A stretch of 15,679 nt of DNA from Methanospirillum hungatei (GCF_020216685.1 NZ_JAIWNS010000059.1:1-15679), one strand, 5' to 3'. Positions 7,603 to 15,113 are shown, counted from the first letter of the stretch. Program-made: numbers and translations. The notes: generated by a model from the letters alone, not told the origin.

Positions 7603-8616
7603 ATGTGGATGGTTTTTCTCTCCCGTCCACATTCGATAACACCAAAAAGGCCCTTGTTCATTGGCATACTGGCAAATACGATGCTTTCAACCCTCCCCGG
7701 ATTATCTGGGGCAGGTCCGAATCCGATGGGCTCTCTTCTTGTACCGGTTCTTGATGCCGAACTCATCTGGCAGGGGATCATAACAAGTACAGATGCGACT
7801 CCGAACACACCAACCGGATGTCCGACCCCTGCTTCAATAACCAGGGCTGTTCTTGACCGCATCGGGGTTTCCCCCCTGTTTGTAAATGCCGGCCTTGTTC
7901 ACCGCCCTACCGTGCCGGTTTTGGATCTTCTTGGGCAGGCAGGCGGTGATCCCCGTGACGGTCCGGCAGTCCCTGATGCAGAACGGCTGTATAATGAGGG
8001 GGTTCGTATCGGGAAACTTCTGTCAGCCCATGATCTGCTTGTTGTTGGTGAATGTGTCCCTGGTGGGACCACGACCGCTCTGTGCGTTCTTCGAAGCCTT
8101 GGGTATGATGCAAAGGTGAGCAGCGCGTCAGTTACCAGTCCTGACTCGATGAAAGAGGAGATATATGCTGCGGTAACCCGGCGTGTTGGCAGATCAATGA
8201 CTGATCCCATAGATATCGTCCGGGAAACGGGTGATCCGATGATGGCTGTTGCAGCAGGACTTGCGGATGGTTTTCCCGGAACTTTGATTCTTGCAGGCGG
8301 GACACAGATGCTGGCCGTAGCGGCTGTCATTAAGGCTCTTGGAAAACCTCTCCCTGAGGTTGTCACGACGGTATATGTCAGGGATGATCGTGCAGCAAGT
8401 TGCGATAAAACAGCACAGGATATCGGAGTTCCGATTACCTATGTTGATCCCGGTTTTGGTGAGATTGGACACTCCGGTCTTGTCCGGTATTGCATCGGAG
8501 AAGTAAAGGAAGGTATGGGATGTGGCGGAGCAATGATGCTTGCAGCCCTGCTCGGCTATAGTCCGGAGGAGATTGTCCGCTCGATCATCTCCTTTGTTTC
8601 AGGCTACAGTCCCTGA
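7603..8616 (+). CDS. cobT: Archaeal CobT: nicotinate nucleotide-dependent phosphoribosyltransferase (TIGR00303)
   Basis: Archaeal-type CobT of 337 residues. It transfers phosphoribosyl from nicotinate mononucleotide to the lower-ligand base of cobalamin, making the alpha-ribazole-type phosphate. Recognisable segments are PGLSGAGPN (32-40), TPNTPTGCPTPASITRA (66-82), GECVPGGTTTAL (149-160), the Gly-rich GTLILAGGTQML, and MGCGGAMMLAALLGYSPEEI near the C-terminus. An in-frame TAA at 7597-7599 limits the start to 7603 or 7609; GGTGGAT (7584-7590) is the only ribosome-site candidate and is rather distant. It is the first gene of a long rightward run and is divergent from cobS, so both nucleotide-loop enzymes share one spacer. 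Methanogens often use 5-hydroxybenzimidazole as base; the sequence cannot tell. Confidence 0.9.
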   Translation: MWMVFLSRPHSITPKRPLFIGILANTMLSTLPGLSGAGPNPMGSLLVPVLDAELIWQGIITSTDATPNTPTGCPTPASITRAVLDRIGVSPLFVNAGLVHRPTVPVLDLLGQAGGDPRDGPAVPDAERLYNEGVRIGKLLSAHDLLVVGECVPGGTTTALCVLRSLGYDAKVSSASVTSPDSMKEEIYAAVTRRVGRSMTDPIDIVRETGDPMMAVAAGLADGFPGTLILAGGTQMLAVAAVIKALGKPLPEVVTTVYVRDDRAASCDKTAQDIGVPITYVDPGFGEIGHSGLVRYCIGEVKEGMGCGGAMMLAALLGYSPEEIVRSIISFVSGYSP

Positions 8617-8652
8617 ATGCATATCTACTGAAGGGTCTAATAGATAGGGCAG

Positions 8653-9219
8653 ATGCTCCCTTTATATGTGGTCAATAATCATGGTCAGTTTAATCATCTA
8701 ATCCTGAGAGCCCTTCGGGATCTTGATATTGATGCAAAACTGATACCAAATACCACCCCTGTCAGCGAGGTTTGTGAAGGTTGCCAGGGAATTATCCTTG
8801 GCGGAGGGCCTGATATCTCCCGCGCCGGATTGTCCCATGAATATGTTCGTCTCGGAAAACCGGTGCTTGGCATCTGTCTTGGTCTGCATGTGATAGCGCA
8901 GGAGTTTGGCGGGACGGTGCAGTCCGGACAAAAGGGTGGATATGGAGCTGTTGAAGTTACCATCACCGACCATGATGGAATTCTGCAGGGATACCCGGAG
9001 ACGATGCAGGTATGGGCATCCCATGCAGATGAGGTCGTCACCCTTCCTGGTGATTTTGACCGGCTTGCAACATCTTCAATATGCGGTAATGAAGCCATCG
9101 CACATAAACAGCTGCCAATATTTGGTATCCAGTGGCATCCGGAGGTAAGTCATACCTTTGAAGGATACCGGGTCTTTGAGAATTTCTTTTCCATATGCAC
9201 AGGTCAGAACGAAGGATGA
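8653..9219 (+). CDS. guaAA: GMP synthase, glutamine amidotransferase subunit A
   Basis: Stand-alone archaeal GuaA amidotransferase subunit, 188 residues, standard length. It hydrolyses glutamine and passes ammonia to the separate ATP-pyrophosphatase subunit (not in this window), which aminates XMP to GMP. Class I triad: nucleophile C75 in GICLGLH, with H162 and E164 in WHPEVSHT. GGGPDISRAG (50-59), GYGAVEV and WASHADEV are typical of this subfamily. The start at 8653 has AGGGCAG just before it. Its last bases overlap the next gene's ATG (ATGA at 9216-9219), indicating translational coupling. Confidence 0.93.
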   Translation: MLPLYVVNNHGQFNHLILRALRDLDIDAKLIPNTTPVSEVCEGCQGIILGGGPDISRAGLSHEYVRLGKPVLGICLGLHVIAQEFGGTVQSGQKGGYGAVEVTITDHDGILQGYPETMQVWASHADEVVTLPGDFDRLATSSICGNEAIAHKQLPIFGIQWHPEVSHTFEGYRVFENFFSICTGQNEG

Positions 9220-9755
9220 CCTCTTCACCTTCACTGGTTGCACAGATCCGTGGGTCGGGGTTTTCCTGCCGGCGGTGTGGTTCCTGTTGCCGGGAGACTG
9301 AACCAGGTTCAAATCTGGTCATGGTCGGGCAGGAAGAGATCACCCGGATCATGAAAGGAACCAGTCTTTCATTTGAAGAGATTGCAGAGCCATACCCTGA
9401 CCGGATTCGTGAAAGGGATCGCGACTATACCTTTGGATGGGTACTTCGCCGGATTGGGGACCGGTGCAGGTTTCTTGACGGATCAACCTGTCAGATATAT
9501 GAAACCCGACCCTGGATATGCCGCACTTATCCGTTTATGCTTGATGAGAACGGGCTTTCCGTTCATCCGTGTGAAGGGACAGATCAGGAATTTGAAACAC
9601 CCGATGCGGTGGATATCGCCTTTGATCTCTGCAGACGATATGCATACGAACAGGAACAGGATGAGAAAATCCGAATGATAATACAGTCAGAAACTATTCC
9701 GGCAGGAAGGCCGGTTGTGATTGATGCAGAAGGAATACAGGACTATCATGGGTGA
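9216..9755 (+). CDS. YkgJ-family CxxCxxCC protein (putative zinc or iron binding)
   Basis: Protein of 179 residues of the YkgJ / UPF0153 type, often called Fe-S cluster or zinc-chelating oxidoreductase-like; the biochemical role is not established. The signature is C18-RR-C21-GS-C24-C25, followed by a second cluster of C84, C92 and C102 in CRFLDGSTCQIYETRPWICRTYPF (written here only as the conserved order), plus C119 and C139. The start at 9216 is taken from the ATGA overlap with guaAA; an earlier in-frame ATG at 9195 lies well inside guaAA. The tail overlaps the TraB-like gene by 8 bases. Cytoplasmic, no signal or membrane helix seen. Confidence 0.85.
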   Translation: MTSSPSLVAQIRGSGFSCRRCGSCCRETEPGSNLVMVGQEEITRIMKGTSLSFEEIAEPYPDRIRERDRDYTFGWVLRRIGDRCRFLDGSTCQIYETRPWICRTYPFMLDENGLSVHPCEGTDQEFETPDAVDIAFDLCRRYAYEQEQDEKIRMIIQSETIPAGRPVVIDAEGIQDYHG

Positions 9756-10956
9756 AATCCATATAATCGGGACGGCACATGTCTCGCAACACAGTGTCGA
9801 TGAAGTACAGCAGGCGATTGATGAATGGCAGCCGGATGTCGTTGCCATTGAACTTGATCAGGGACGATATCTGGCCCTGAAACAGCAGCAGAAAAACCCG
9901 GAGATAGAAGACATTCTTCAGGCTAAAAACTTCACCCAGCTCCTGGTTCAGTGGATATTAGCCTACATCCAGCGCAGAATCGGTATGGATGTCGGGGTTG
10001 AGCCTGGGGCCGAGATGAAGGCTGCGATAAACGCTGCAGAAGAGAGACAGGTAAAACTTGCCCTCATCGATCGGGATATCCGGGTGACACTGCACCGGTT
10101 CTGGGCCTCAATGTCCTTATTTGAAAAATTCAAGATGTTTTATGCTCTTATCGGATCAATAGCCGTTGCAGATAAGACCGGGGATCTCATCGACATTGAG
10201 GAACTGAAGAAGGAGAATGTGGTAGAGGCTGCCATGGCGGAGTTTTACAAATATTCTCCCCGTGGTGCCATGGCCCTGATTGGTGAGCGGGATGCATACA
10301 TGTCTCACCATCTTATCAGGCTGGGATCAACAAATGAGCGGGTTTTAGCCGTTGTCGGTGCAGGACACCGGAAGGGGATTGAGCAGTACCTGCAAAACCC
10401 GGAAACTCTTCCTCCCATCGACAGTCTTGTGTCACAGATGAAATCCCGCCCGTGGGGCCTTATATTTGGTATAGTTGTGACTGCCATATTTGGCCTCCTG
10501 CTTCTGGCGATAATCTTTTCAGGCGTCGGAACAGAGGTGCTTCTCCAGGCCCTTGTATACTGGGTCCTGATTCATGGTGTTCTGACCTTCGTATTCACTC
10601 TGCTTGCAGGGGGTCACCCGATATCCGGTCTGGTGGGGTTTGTGGTAAGCCCCTTGTCATCCCTTCATCCTCTTATCGCAGCTGGATGGTTTTCAGCGAT
10701 TGCAGAAGCAAAGATCAGAAAACCACGGGGTTCTGATATCAAAAAGATCATGGAAGCCGAATCAATCATGGAGATGCGAAACATTCCGCTCTTTAAGGTA
10801 GTCCTTGTTGCAGCACTTGCAAATGTCGGGTCGAGCATCGGAACCTTCGCATATTTCATATTCATCTTCCCCATTCTGGGTATTGATCCAAATGTGATCC
10901 TTGGGGACGGTTTTGCGAATATGTGGGCGGCAATCACCAGTCTGTTCGGACAATAG
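9748..10956 (+). CDS. TraB/PrgY-family membrane protein
   Basis: Archaeal TraB-domain protein of 402 residues, related to the enterococcal pheromone-shutdown proteins TraB/PrgY and the Tiki proteases. Residues 1-220 form the TraB domain: GTAHVS (8-13), E35 in VVAIELDQGRY, DRDIRVTLHRFW (108-119), and GAGHRKGI (204-211); the two His and the Glu match the proposed metal-binding positions. Residues 237-378 hold about four membrane helices, with a charged loop of about 30 residues between the third and fourth. The start at 9748 is chosen over an upstream ATG at 9721 because the GEIHIIGTAH segment directly follows it and AGGA lies just upstream. Its archaeal substrate is unknown. The overlap with the preceding gene suggests coupled translation. 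Confidence 0.85.
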   Translation: MGEIHIIGTAHVSQHSVDEVQQAIDEWQPDVVAIELDQGRYLALKQQQKNPEIEDILQAKNFTQLLVQWILAYIQRRIGMDVGVEPGAEMKAAINAAEERQVKLALIDRDIRVTLHRFWASMSLFEKFKMFYALIGSIAVADKTGDLIDIEELKKENVVEAAMAEFYKYSPRGAMALIGERDAYMSHHLIRLGSTNERVLAVVGAGHRKGIEQYLQNPETLPPIDSLVSQMKSRPWGLIFGIVVTAIFGLLLLAIIFSGVGTEVLLQALVYWVLIHGVLTFVFTLLAGGHPISGLVGFVVSPLSSLHPLIAAGWFSAIAEAKIRKPRGSDIKKIMEAESIMEMRNIPLFKVVLVAALANVGSSIGTFAYFIFIFPILGIDPNVILGDGFANMWAAITSLFGQ

Positions 10957-10980
10957 GATCATCGGATTTCGGCGGAAATA

Positions 10981-11751
10981 ATGGAAAATTTTTCAGACCT
11001 GATGGAGAACGAAGAGGCCTTCAGGTTTTTCTTAGAGGTATATGCGGATCTTCCCCGTCAGGGCCCGGGCGATGACCGGATCACCCGGCATACCTTCGGT
11101 CTTCTTACCGATCTTCCTGCCCGACCGGTGACCATTGATATGGGATGTGGAAGCGGGGCTCAGACGCTGGAACTTGCCAGGGCCGGATGTCAGATAACTG
11201 CAGTTGATCTGCACCAGATATTTCTGGACCGTCTCATCCAGAGGATGAAGAAGATCAATCCTGAACCCCTCATTACTCCCGTCTGTACCGGAATGGAATC
11301 ATACTCGCCACCGGCTCTTGTTGACTTGATCTGGAGTGAAGGAGCGGTATATAACATAGGATTTGAAAACGGCCTCTCTCTTTGGAAAAATCATCTGAAA
11401 AAGGGGGGATTTCTGGTTGTCTCTGAGATGACCTGGTTGACTCACAATCCCCCGGCTCCTGTCAGGGAGTTCTGGGACCGGGAGTACCCGTCCATGCAGA
11501 CGGTTTTGGATAATCAGAAATGCATCGAAAAGGTAGGGTACCGCTGGATAGGCTCTTTTCTTCTCCCTGAATCAGCATGGGATGCCTTTTACGCTCCGCA
11601 AAAAGAAAGGATTGCCCGTATTCGCATGGACGGGTCCCGTTCACCACTACAGGAAGCGGTTTTGGCAATAATAGAAGATGAAATACGGATATTTGAGGAA
11701 TATCGGGGTATGTACGGGTACGTCTTTTACCTCATGCAGCGGGTGGCATGA
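10981..11751 (+). CDS. Class I SAM-dependent methyltransferase
   Basis: Methyltransferase of 256 residues with a seven-strand Rossmann fold. Motif I is IDMGCGSGAQTLELA (52-66), and D76 in ITAVDLH is the acidic ribose-binding residue. The IWSEGAVYNIGFENGLSLW segment, KKGGFLVVSE, REFWDREYPSM and LPESAWDAFYAP resemble a subfamily of uncharacterised class I methyltransferases; the substrate is not known. GGCGG 6 bases before the ATG supports the start. Its stop overlaps the start of dph6 by 4 bases (ATGA at 11748), so the two are probably translated together. It is not Dph5, which belongs to the unrelated tetrapyrrole-methylase (class III) fold. Confidence 0.85.
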   Translation: MENFSDLMENEEAFRFFLEVYADLPRQGPGDDRITRHTFGLLTDLPARPVTIDMGCGSGAQTLELARAGCQITAVDLHQIFLDRLIQRMKKINPEPLITPVCTGMESYSPPALVDLIWSEGAVYNIGFENGLSLWKNHLKKGGFLVVSEMTWLTHNPPAPVREFWDREYPSMQTVLDNQKCIEKVGYRWIGSFLLPESAWDAFYAPQKERIARIRMDGSRSPLQEAVLAIIEDEIRIFEEYRGMYGYVFYLMQRVA

Positions 11752-12425
11752 GAATCGGTGCCCTGCTCTCCGGAGGGAAGGATTCCCTGTATGCTGCATG
11801 GCGAATGATTCAGACCGGACATGAGATCGCGTGTTTTATCACGATACAATCACGCAATCCCGAGAGTTACATGTTCCATACTCCCAATATCGGGCTTACC
11901 AGGCTTCAGGCAGAGGCTGCTGGCATTCCGCTCATTGTTCAGGAGACCGACGGCCTTGAAGAGAAGGAACTCGACGATCTCACAGCAGCGATTCAGCGGG
12001 GAGCCTGTGCGTATGGTCTTGAGGGCATAGTGACTGGGGCAATCCAGTCAGTATACCAGGCATCCCGGATCGAACGGATCTGCCACCTGGAGAGCCTCTG
12101 GTGCTTCTCCCCTCTCTGGCTGTGTGATCAGGAGCAGTATCTCTCCTCTCTCATTGCAGACGGATTTGAAGTGATTATTGCCGGGGTGTTTGCTGAACCC
12201 CTTGATGAAAGCTGGCTTGGAATACCTCTTGATCTCTCTTTTCTTGAGCGAATGAAGAAGATAACCAAAAAGTATCATGTCTCACTTGCCGGGGAGGGAG
12301 GGGAGTATGAGAGTTTTGTCTGCAATGCCCCGTTTTTTACAAAGAAGATCACCATCATGGATGCAAAAACCTGGTTTCTCCATGGGGCCGGAGGGTACGT
12401 GATAACGAGGGCAGAACTGGTCTGA
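11748..12425 (+). CDS. dph6: Diphthine-ammonia ligase (Dph6-type ATP-pyrophosphatase)
   Basis: PP-loop ATPase of 225 residues, the usual length for the archaeal MJ0570-related family. The eukaryotic member Dph6 adenylates diphthine on EF-2 and amidates it with ammonia, the last step of diphthamide synthesis. Seen: the PP-loop SGGKDS (8-13), SRNPESYMFHTPN (35-47), GAIQSVYQASRIERIC (98-112), and AGEGGEYESFV (181-191), all hallmarks of this family. Position between a methyltransferase (4-base overlap) and a glutamine amidotransferase (2-base gap) is notable, since the reaction needs ammonia. The family call is firm; the exact reaction rests on homology. Confidence 0.9.
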   Translation: MRIGALLSGGKDSLYAAWRMIQTGHEIACFITIQSRNPESYMFHTPNIGLTRLQAEAAGIPLIVQETDGLEEKELDDLTAAIQRGACAYGLEGIVTGAIQSVYQASRIERICHLESLWCFSPLWLCDQEQYLSSLIADGFEVIIAGVFAEPLDESWLGIPLDLSFLERMKKITKKYHVSLAGEGGEYESFVCNAPFFTKKITIMDAKTWFLHGAGGYVITRAELV

Positions 12426-12427
12426 TC

Positions 12428-12994
12428 ATGATACTCATTCTCGATAGTACAAACCCGGATCTCCCGGTTCTTATTGATGAATTTGTATCTCCGATCTCCC
12501 GCATTGTGCACCGGTTCGGTCATGAGACTCATAGTGCCAGGATTGAATCGGCAACGATCCACCCTTCCTGCACCGGGATTATCATATGTGGGACCGCTCT
12601 TGCTGATACCTGGTACAGGAAACACCACCTGATGCCACTCCTGAACGGATGGACCTGCCCAGTATTAGGTATCTGCGCCGGGATGCAGATGCTCCTCTCA
12701 GAGACCGGGGGAGAGATAGTGCCTTGTACCGAGATCGGAATGACTCCTATTTATCTTACAGAAATGGGGAGGAAAGATATTCTGATGAATGGAAAAGAGG
12801 AGTTTTCAGGATATGCCCTCCACCAGTATACTGCAACCCTTTCCTCAGTATGGATTCCTCTTGCTGTTTCTGATTCCACGGTTCAGGTGGTAAAACATAG
12901 CACACATCCCTGGTATGGAGTGCTCTTCCATCCGGAAGTCCGGAATGAATGGATTATTGAGCGGTTTGTCACCCTGTCAGTCTCTTCTCATTAA
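12428..12994 (+). CDS. Class I glutamine amidotransferase-like protein, partner unknown
   Basis: Protein of 188 residues with a GuaA-like amidotransferase fold. The class I triad is intact: nucleophile C83 in GICAGMQMLL, and H168/E170 in LFHPEV. The N-terminal strand (MILILDSTNP) and ICGTALAD (53-60), in place of the usual GGG(P/E) turn, mark it as divergent. It is not the GMP synthase subunit, because guaAA lies 3.2 kb upstream and matches that family far better. No synthetase is fused to it. It begins 2 bases after dph6, so I infer that it might release ammonia for Dph6. Other options are an unlinked synthetase or a glutaminase-like role. It has no strong ribosome site, consistent with translational coupling to dph6. 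Confidence 0.75.
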   Translation: MILILDSTNPDLPVLIDEFVSPISRIVHRFGHETHSARIESATIHPSCTGIIICGTALADTWYRKHHLMPLLNGWTCPVLGICAGMQMLLSETGGEIVPCTEIGMTPIYLTEMGRKDILMNGKEEFSGYALHQYTATLSSVWIPLAVSDSTVQVVKHSTHPWYGVLFHPEVRNEWIIERFVTLSVSSH

Positions 12995-13009
12995 AGACCG
13001 GACTCATCC

Positions 13010-13028
13010 GGGAGGGGGATATCATATG
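13010..13028 (+). promoter_or_regulatory. Strong Shine-Dalgarno and ATG out of frame with nudC
   Basis: GGGAGGGGG (13010-13018) lies 7 bases before an ATG at 13026, the best ribosome site in this part of the cluster. The frame it opens reads MKSGSIRYWFHVSP and on through PDGPSRGFFIF, and stops at 13142 after 38 codons. The nudC frame is offset by one base and cannot start before 13057. The site suggests that nudC translation begins here, with a frame change inside the first 35 codons. Confidence 0.5.
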
Positions 13029-13056
13029 AAATCAGGTTCAATCAGATACTGGTTTC

Positions 13057-13872
13057 ATGTTTCACCAATCATATGTAATCCCCCTGATGGACCTTCACGG
13101 GGATTTTTTATCTTCACGCTCTTGTATTCTTATCAGGACTGACGGTCAGGTTCTGCAGGGGCCGCAAGGATTCATCTTTTCAGAAATCCCCTATGAATTA
13201 AAGGGAAAGATTCACAGCAGGATACCTCTTGGGAATTATAATGACCAAACCTGGGTAGCTCTTGGTATACGGGCAGACAGAGTTCCCGAAGGTTATACCG
13301 CCCATACCCTCCGCGAGATTGCAGGGCATACCTTGGGTAATCTGCCCGGTCTTTTTTGTCGTGGGGTACAGTTGATCCGCTTTGATCTCCTCACCCGGTT
13401 TTGCGGGTTTTGCGGCAGCAGGACATCCATGAAACATGATGAGATAGCAAAAGTCTGCTCTTCGTGTGGGAAGACGGTGTTTCCCCGCCTCTCACCTGCC
13501 GTCATCGTCCGTATTACCAATGGAGACAACATACTTCTCTCCCGGTCTCCTCATTTTCCTCCCGGGATGTATAGTGTTCAGGCAGGGTTTGTTGAACCTG
13601 GAGAATCGCTTGAAGCAGCAGTGCACCGGGAGGTCAGGGAAGAGGTCGGGATAGAGGTTACTGATATCAGGTATTTTGGTTCACAGCCCTGGCCTTTTCC
13701 TGATTCACTGATGATCGGGTTTACTGCCCGGTATGTCGGAGGTGAGATTGTGTCTGACGAGAAGGAGATAGAAGATGCCGGATGGTTTACACGATCAACG
13801 ATGCCGCACCTTCCGGGGCATGACAGTATCGCATATGGATTAATTCACGACTGGCTGTCATCAGGAAATTAA
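13057..13872 (+). CDS. nudC: NudC-type Nudix hydrolase (NAD+/NADH diphosphatase)
   Basis: NADH pyrophosphatase family, 271 residues as read. It hydrolyses NAD(H) to NMN(H) and AMP; bacterial NudC also removes NAD caps from RNA. A zinc ribbon is formed by C116, C119, C134 and C137 (FCGFCG, CSSCG). The Nudix box runs G177-x5-E183-x7-R191-E192-V193-x-E195-E196-x-G198, with all catalytic Glu present. SQPWPFPDSLM (209-219) is the NudC specificity motif. The N-terminus is questionable: an in-frame stop at 13027-13029 forces a start at 13057 with no ribosome site, while a strong site and ATG at 13010-13028 open another frame. The C-terminal stop overlaps the stop of the convergent gene within TTAA. 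Last gene of the rightward run. Confidence 0.9.
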   Translation: MFHQSYVIPLMDLHGDFLSSRSCILIRTDGQVLQGPQGFIFSEIPYELKGKIHSRIPLGNYNDQTWVALGIRADRVPEGYTAHTLREIAGHTLGNLPGLFCRGVQLIRFDLLTRFCGFCGSRTSMKHDEIAKVCSSCGKTVFPRLSPAVIVRITNGDNILLSRSPHFPPGMYSVQAGFVEPGESLEAAVHREVREEVGIEVTDIRYFGSQPWPFPDSLMIGFTARYVGGEIVSDEKEIEDAGWFTRSTMPHLPGHDSIAYGLIHDWLSSGN

Positions 13873-14570
13873 TCCTCTTCCCACCGGTGGGAGAGGTTCT
13901 CACTTGCCGAAATGACATAATGAGGGACTTCAGAGATGATGACCAGCAATATCCGGTGTGAACAGTACGGACAACTTCCGGTCCTGAGCGATTTCATCTC
14001 CATCATCTCTTCCGAACTGAGTGACCGGTAATCGACGATCTCTCCTGATGTATGAGGAAGATTCATAAGGACTGCCGGGCTGAACTGGTGATGACATCGC
14101 TGGCAGAATCCCCAAAGGCCGTACTGAATAATGATCCTGGTAATGCCCTGCTCATCAAGTTCATGAATGACCGGATGGTTCCAGTAAAAAAGCGGGAACT
14201 TACGTATTGCCACGGGAAGCCCTGCATAAACCTTTAACTTTGGAACCTCTGAACGGGTCTGATACCCGCCGGGTACGTGCAGGACGTCCTGGCAATGCAT
14301 ACACATCGTCTCTCCTCCCAGGATGGGGTCCAGTTCATAGAGGTCTACGGTATTTAATTCACTACAGATGGGACAGGGAAAAACGATGGAATTCTGAACG
14401 AATTTAACATCACTGGTCGTTTTATTCAGAGGAATCTTTACTTTTTTCACCGGGGGGCAGGTAGGGTCAGGTTTTGAGATTGTTCTTTCAGGTTTCTCTG
14501 TAATCTGCTTTTTTTCTGAGCAGGTAGTCTGCGCATCAGCATCAGATTTTTTTCTGTTCCAAAACCCCAT
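13869..14570 (-). CDS. Protein with two zinc ribbons, unknown function
   Basis: Protein of 233 residues that I do not recognise. It has a charged, probably unstructured N-terminus (1-60), then two four-Cys zinc-binding modules: C66/C69 with C90/C93 (CPIC, CMHC), and C156/C159 with C200/C203 (CQRC, CPYC). The middle (105-150) looks like mixed strands and helices. The start at 14570 (MGFWNRKKS) is favoured. An ATG three codons upstream has AGGA too close, and the far upstream ATG at 14687 would add a poorly protein-like stretch crossing the likely promoter. Zinc ribbons of this kind occur in nucleic-acid-binding and transcription-related proteins, but no specific role is visible. It is convergent with nudC, sharing TTAA at the stops. 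Confidence 0.7.
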   Translation of the reverse strand: MGFWNRKKSDADAQTTCSEKKQITEKPERTISKPDPTCPPVKKVKIPLNKTTSDVKFVQNSIVFPCPICSELNTVDLYELDPILGGETMCMHCQDVLHVPGGYQTRSEVPKLKVYAGLPVAIRKFPLFYWNHPVIHELDEQGITRIIIQYGLWGFCQRCHHQFSPAVLMNLPHTSGEIVDYRSLSSEEMMEMKSLRTGSCPYCSHRILLVIISEVPHYVISASENLSHRWEED

Positions 14571-14654
14571 AATCCCCATCGTCCTGATATCTCTTGTTGA
14601 TACTGGTACGAGAGAAGGTAAGAACGTATCTTTTCGGATGCCAAAACGCGACTT

Positions 14655-14680
14655 TGTTATAGTTTCGTGAAAAAACGAAA
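14655..14680 (-). promoter_or_regulatory. Candidate promoter with inverted repeat upstream of the zinc-ribbon gene
   Basis: On the minus strand a TATAAC (14656-14661) lies about 90 bases before the ATG at 14570. Directly upstream of it is a perfect inverted repeat, TTTCGT (14663-14668) and ACGAAA (14675-14680), six bases apart. In that place it could be an operator or an activator site. The T-rich character of the minus strand here could also end a leftward transcript from the island at 14698-15052. Confidence 0.3.
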
Positions 14681-14697
14681 GAAACATGGTTAATAAT

Positions 14698-15052
14698 ATC
14701 GGGCGGGGCCGGTGGGTGCCCTGATGGGATGCTGTCAGGGGGGATGTGAATGATGATTATGCCCGATGAAATGGTATACAGAATGCCGGGGGGTTTTCCG
14801 GTTCTACCTACTGCTGTCTGGTGGGGTTGATGTGTCTGGTAGGTGATCCATGTGTGCAGACCGGATGGCACCAGTGGTACCGATCCGTTGCAACAGTTGT
14901 AATGGCATACCGGTGAAATCACCGGTGGATCATATTTTCCGGAATCCAGCTCTGTATATCATGCGGATGGGCTATAGCGGATGTAACCGGCCCCTACCCG
15001 CGAGGCACCGCTCCGGGGGATCCGTCACGAGTACCTCTGATCCAAAGGGTCA
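14698..15052. other. GC-rich, hairpin-dense non-coding island
   Basis: The gene-free stretch 14571-15207 contains a clearly G+C-richer block with several stems. ATCGGGC/GCCCGAT (14698-14704, 14761-14767) encloses CCCTGA/TCAGGG (14719-14724, 14735-14740). CCGG/CCGG is at 14786-14801. A perfect ACCGGTG/CACCGGT hairpin has loop AAAT (14909-14926). CGGAT/ATCCG (14978-14982, 15020-15024) encloses CCCC/GGGG and GCG/CGC. TGATCC-AAA-GGGTCA (15038-15052) includes one GU pair. In an otherwise moderate-GC genome such islands are often structured RNAs, but the RNase P and SRP core motifs are not seen. A 72-codon frame (14850-15068) and others look like chance. Strand unknown; AT-rich flanks on both sides. 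Confidence 0.3.
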
Positions 15053-15113
15053 TCGGTTGTACAATTAAAGTTTACTTCTTGAATTCGTGAAATAAAAATC
15101 ATTCAATAAATTT

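Noticed and set aside
7524..7862. Minus-strand frame of 112 codons
   Set aside because: It is largely antisense to cobT, has low-complexity Arg/Ser/Pro character, and cobT has clear family motifs.
9303..9318. tRNA T-arm lookalike (CCAG GTTCAAAT CTGG)
   Set aside because: It lies inside the YkgJ-family gene, where it encodes part of EPGSNLVMV, and no acceptor, D or anticodon arms surround it.
14698..15052. RNase P RNA or SRP 7S RNA
   Set aside because: The RNase P core (GAGGAAAGTC-like) and SRP core (GGAAGG...GCAGC-like) motifs were looked for on both strands and not found.
14850..15068. 72-codon plus-strand frame with a CNSCNG motif
   Set aside because: No ribosome site, unlikely composition in its second half, and it coincides with dense palindromes; the RpoN-like look of its start (VPIRCNSC) does not continue.
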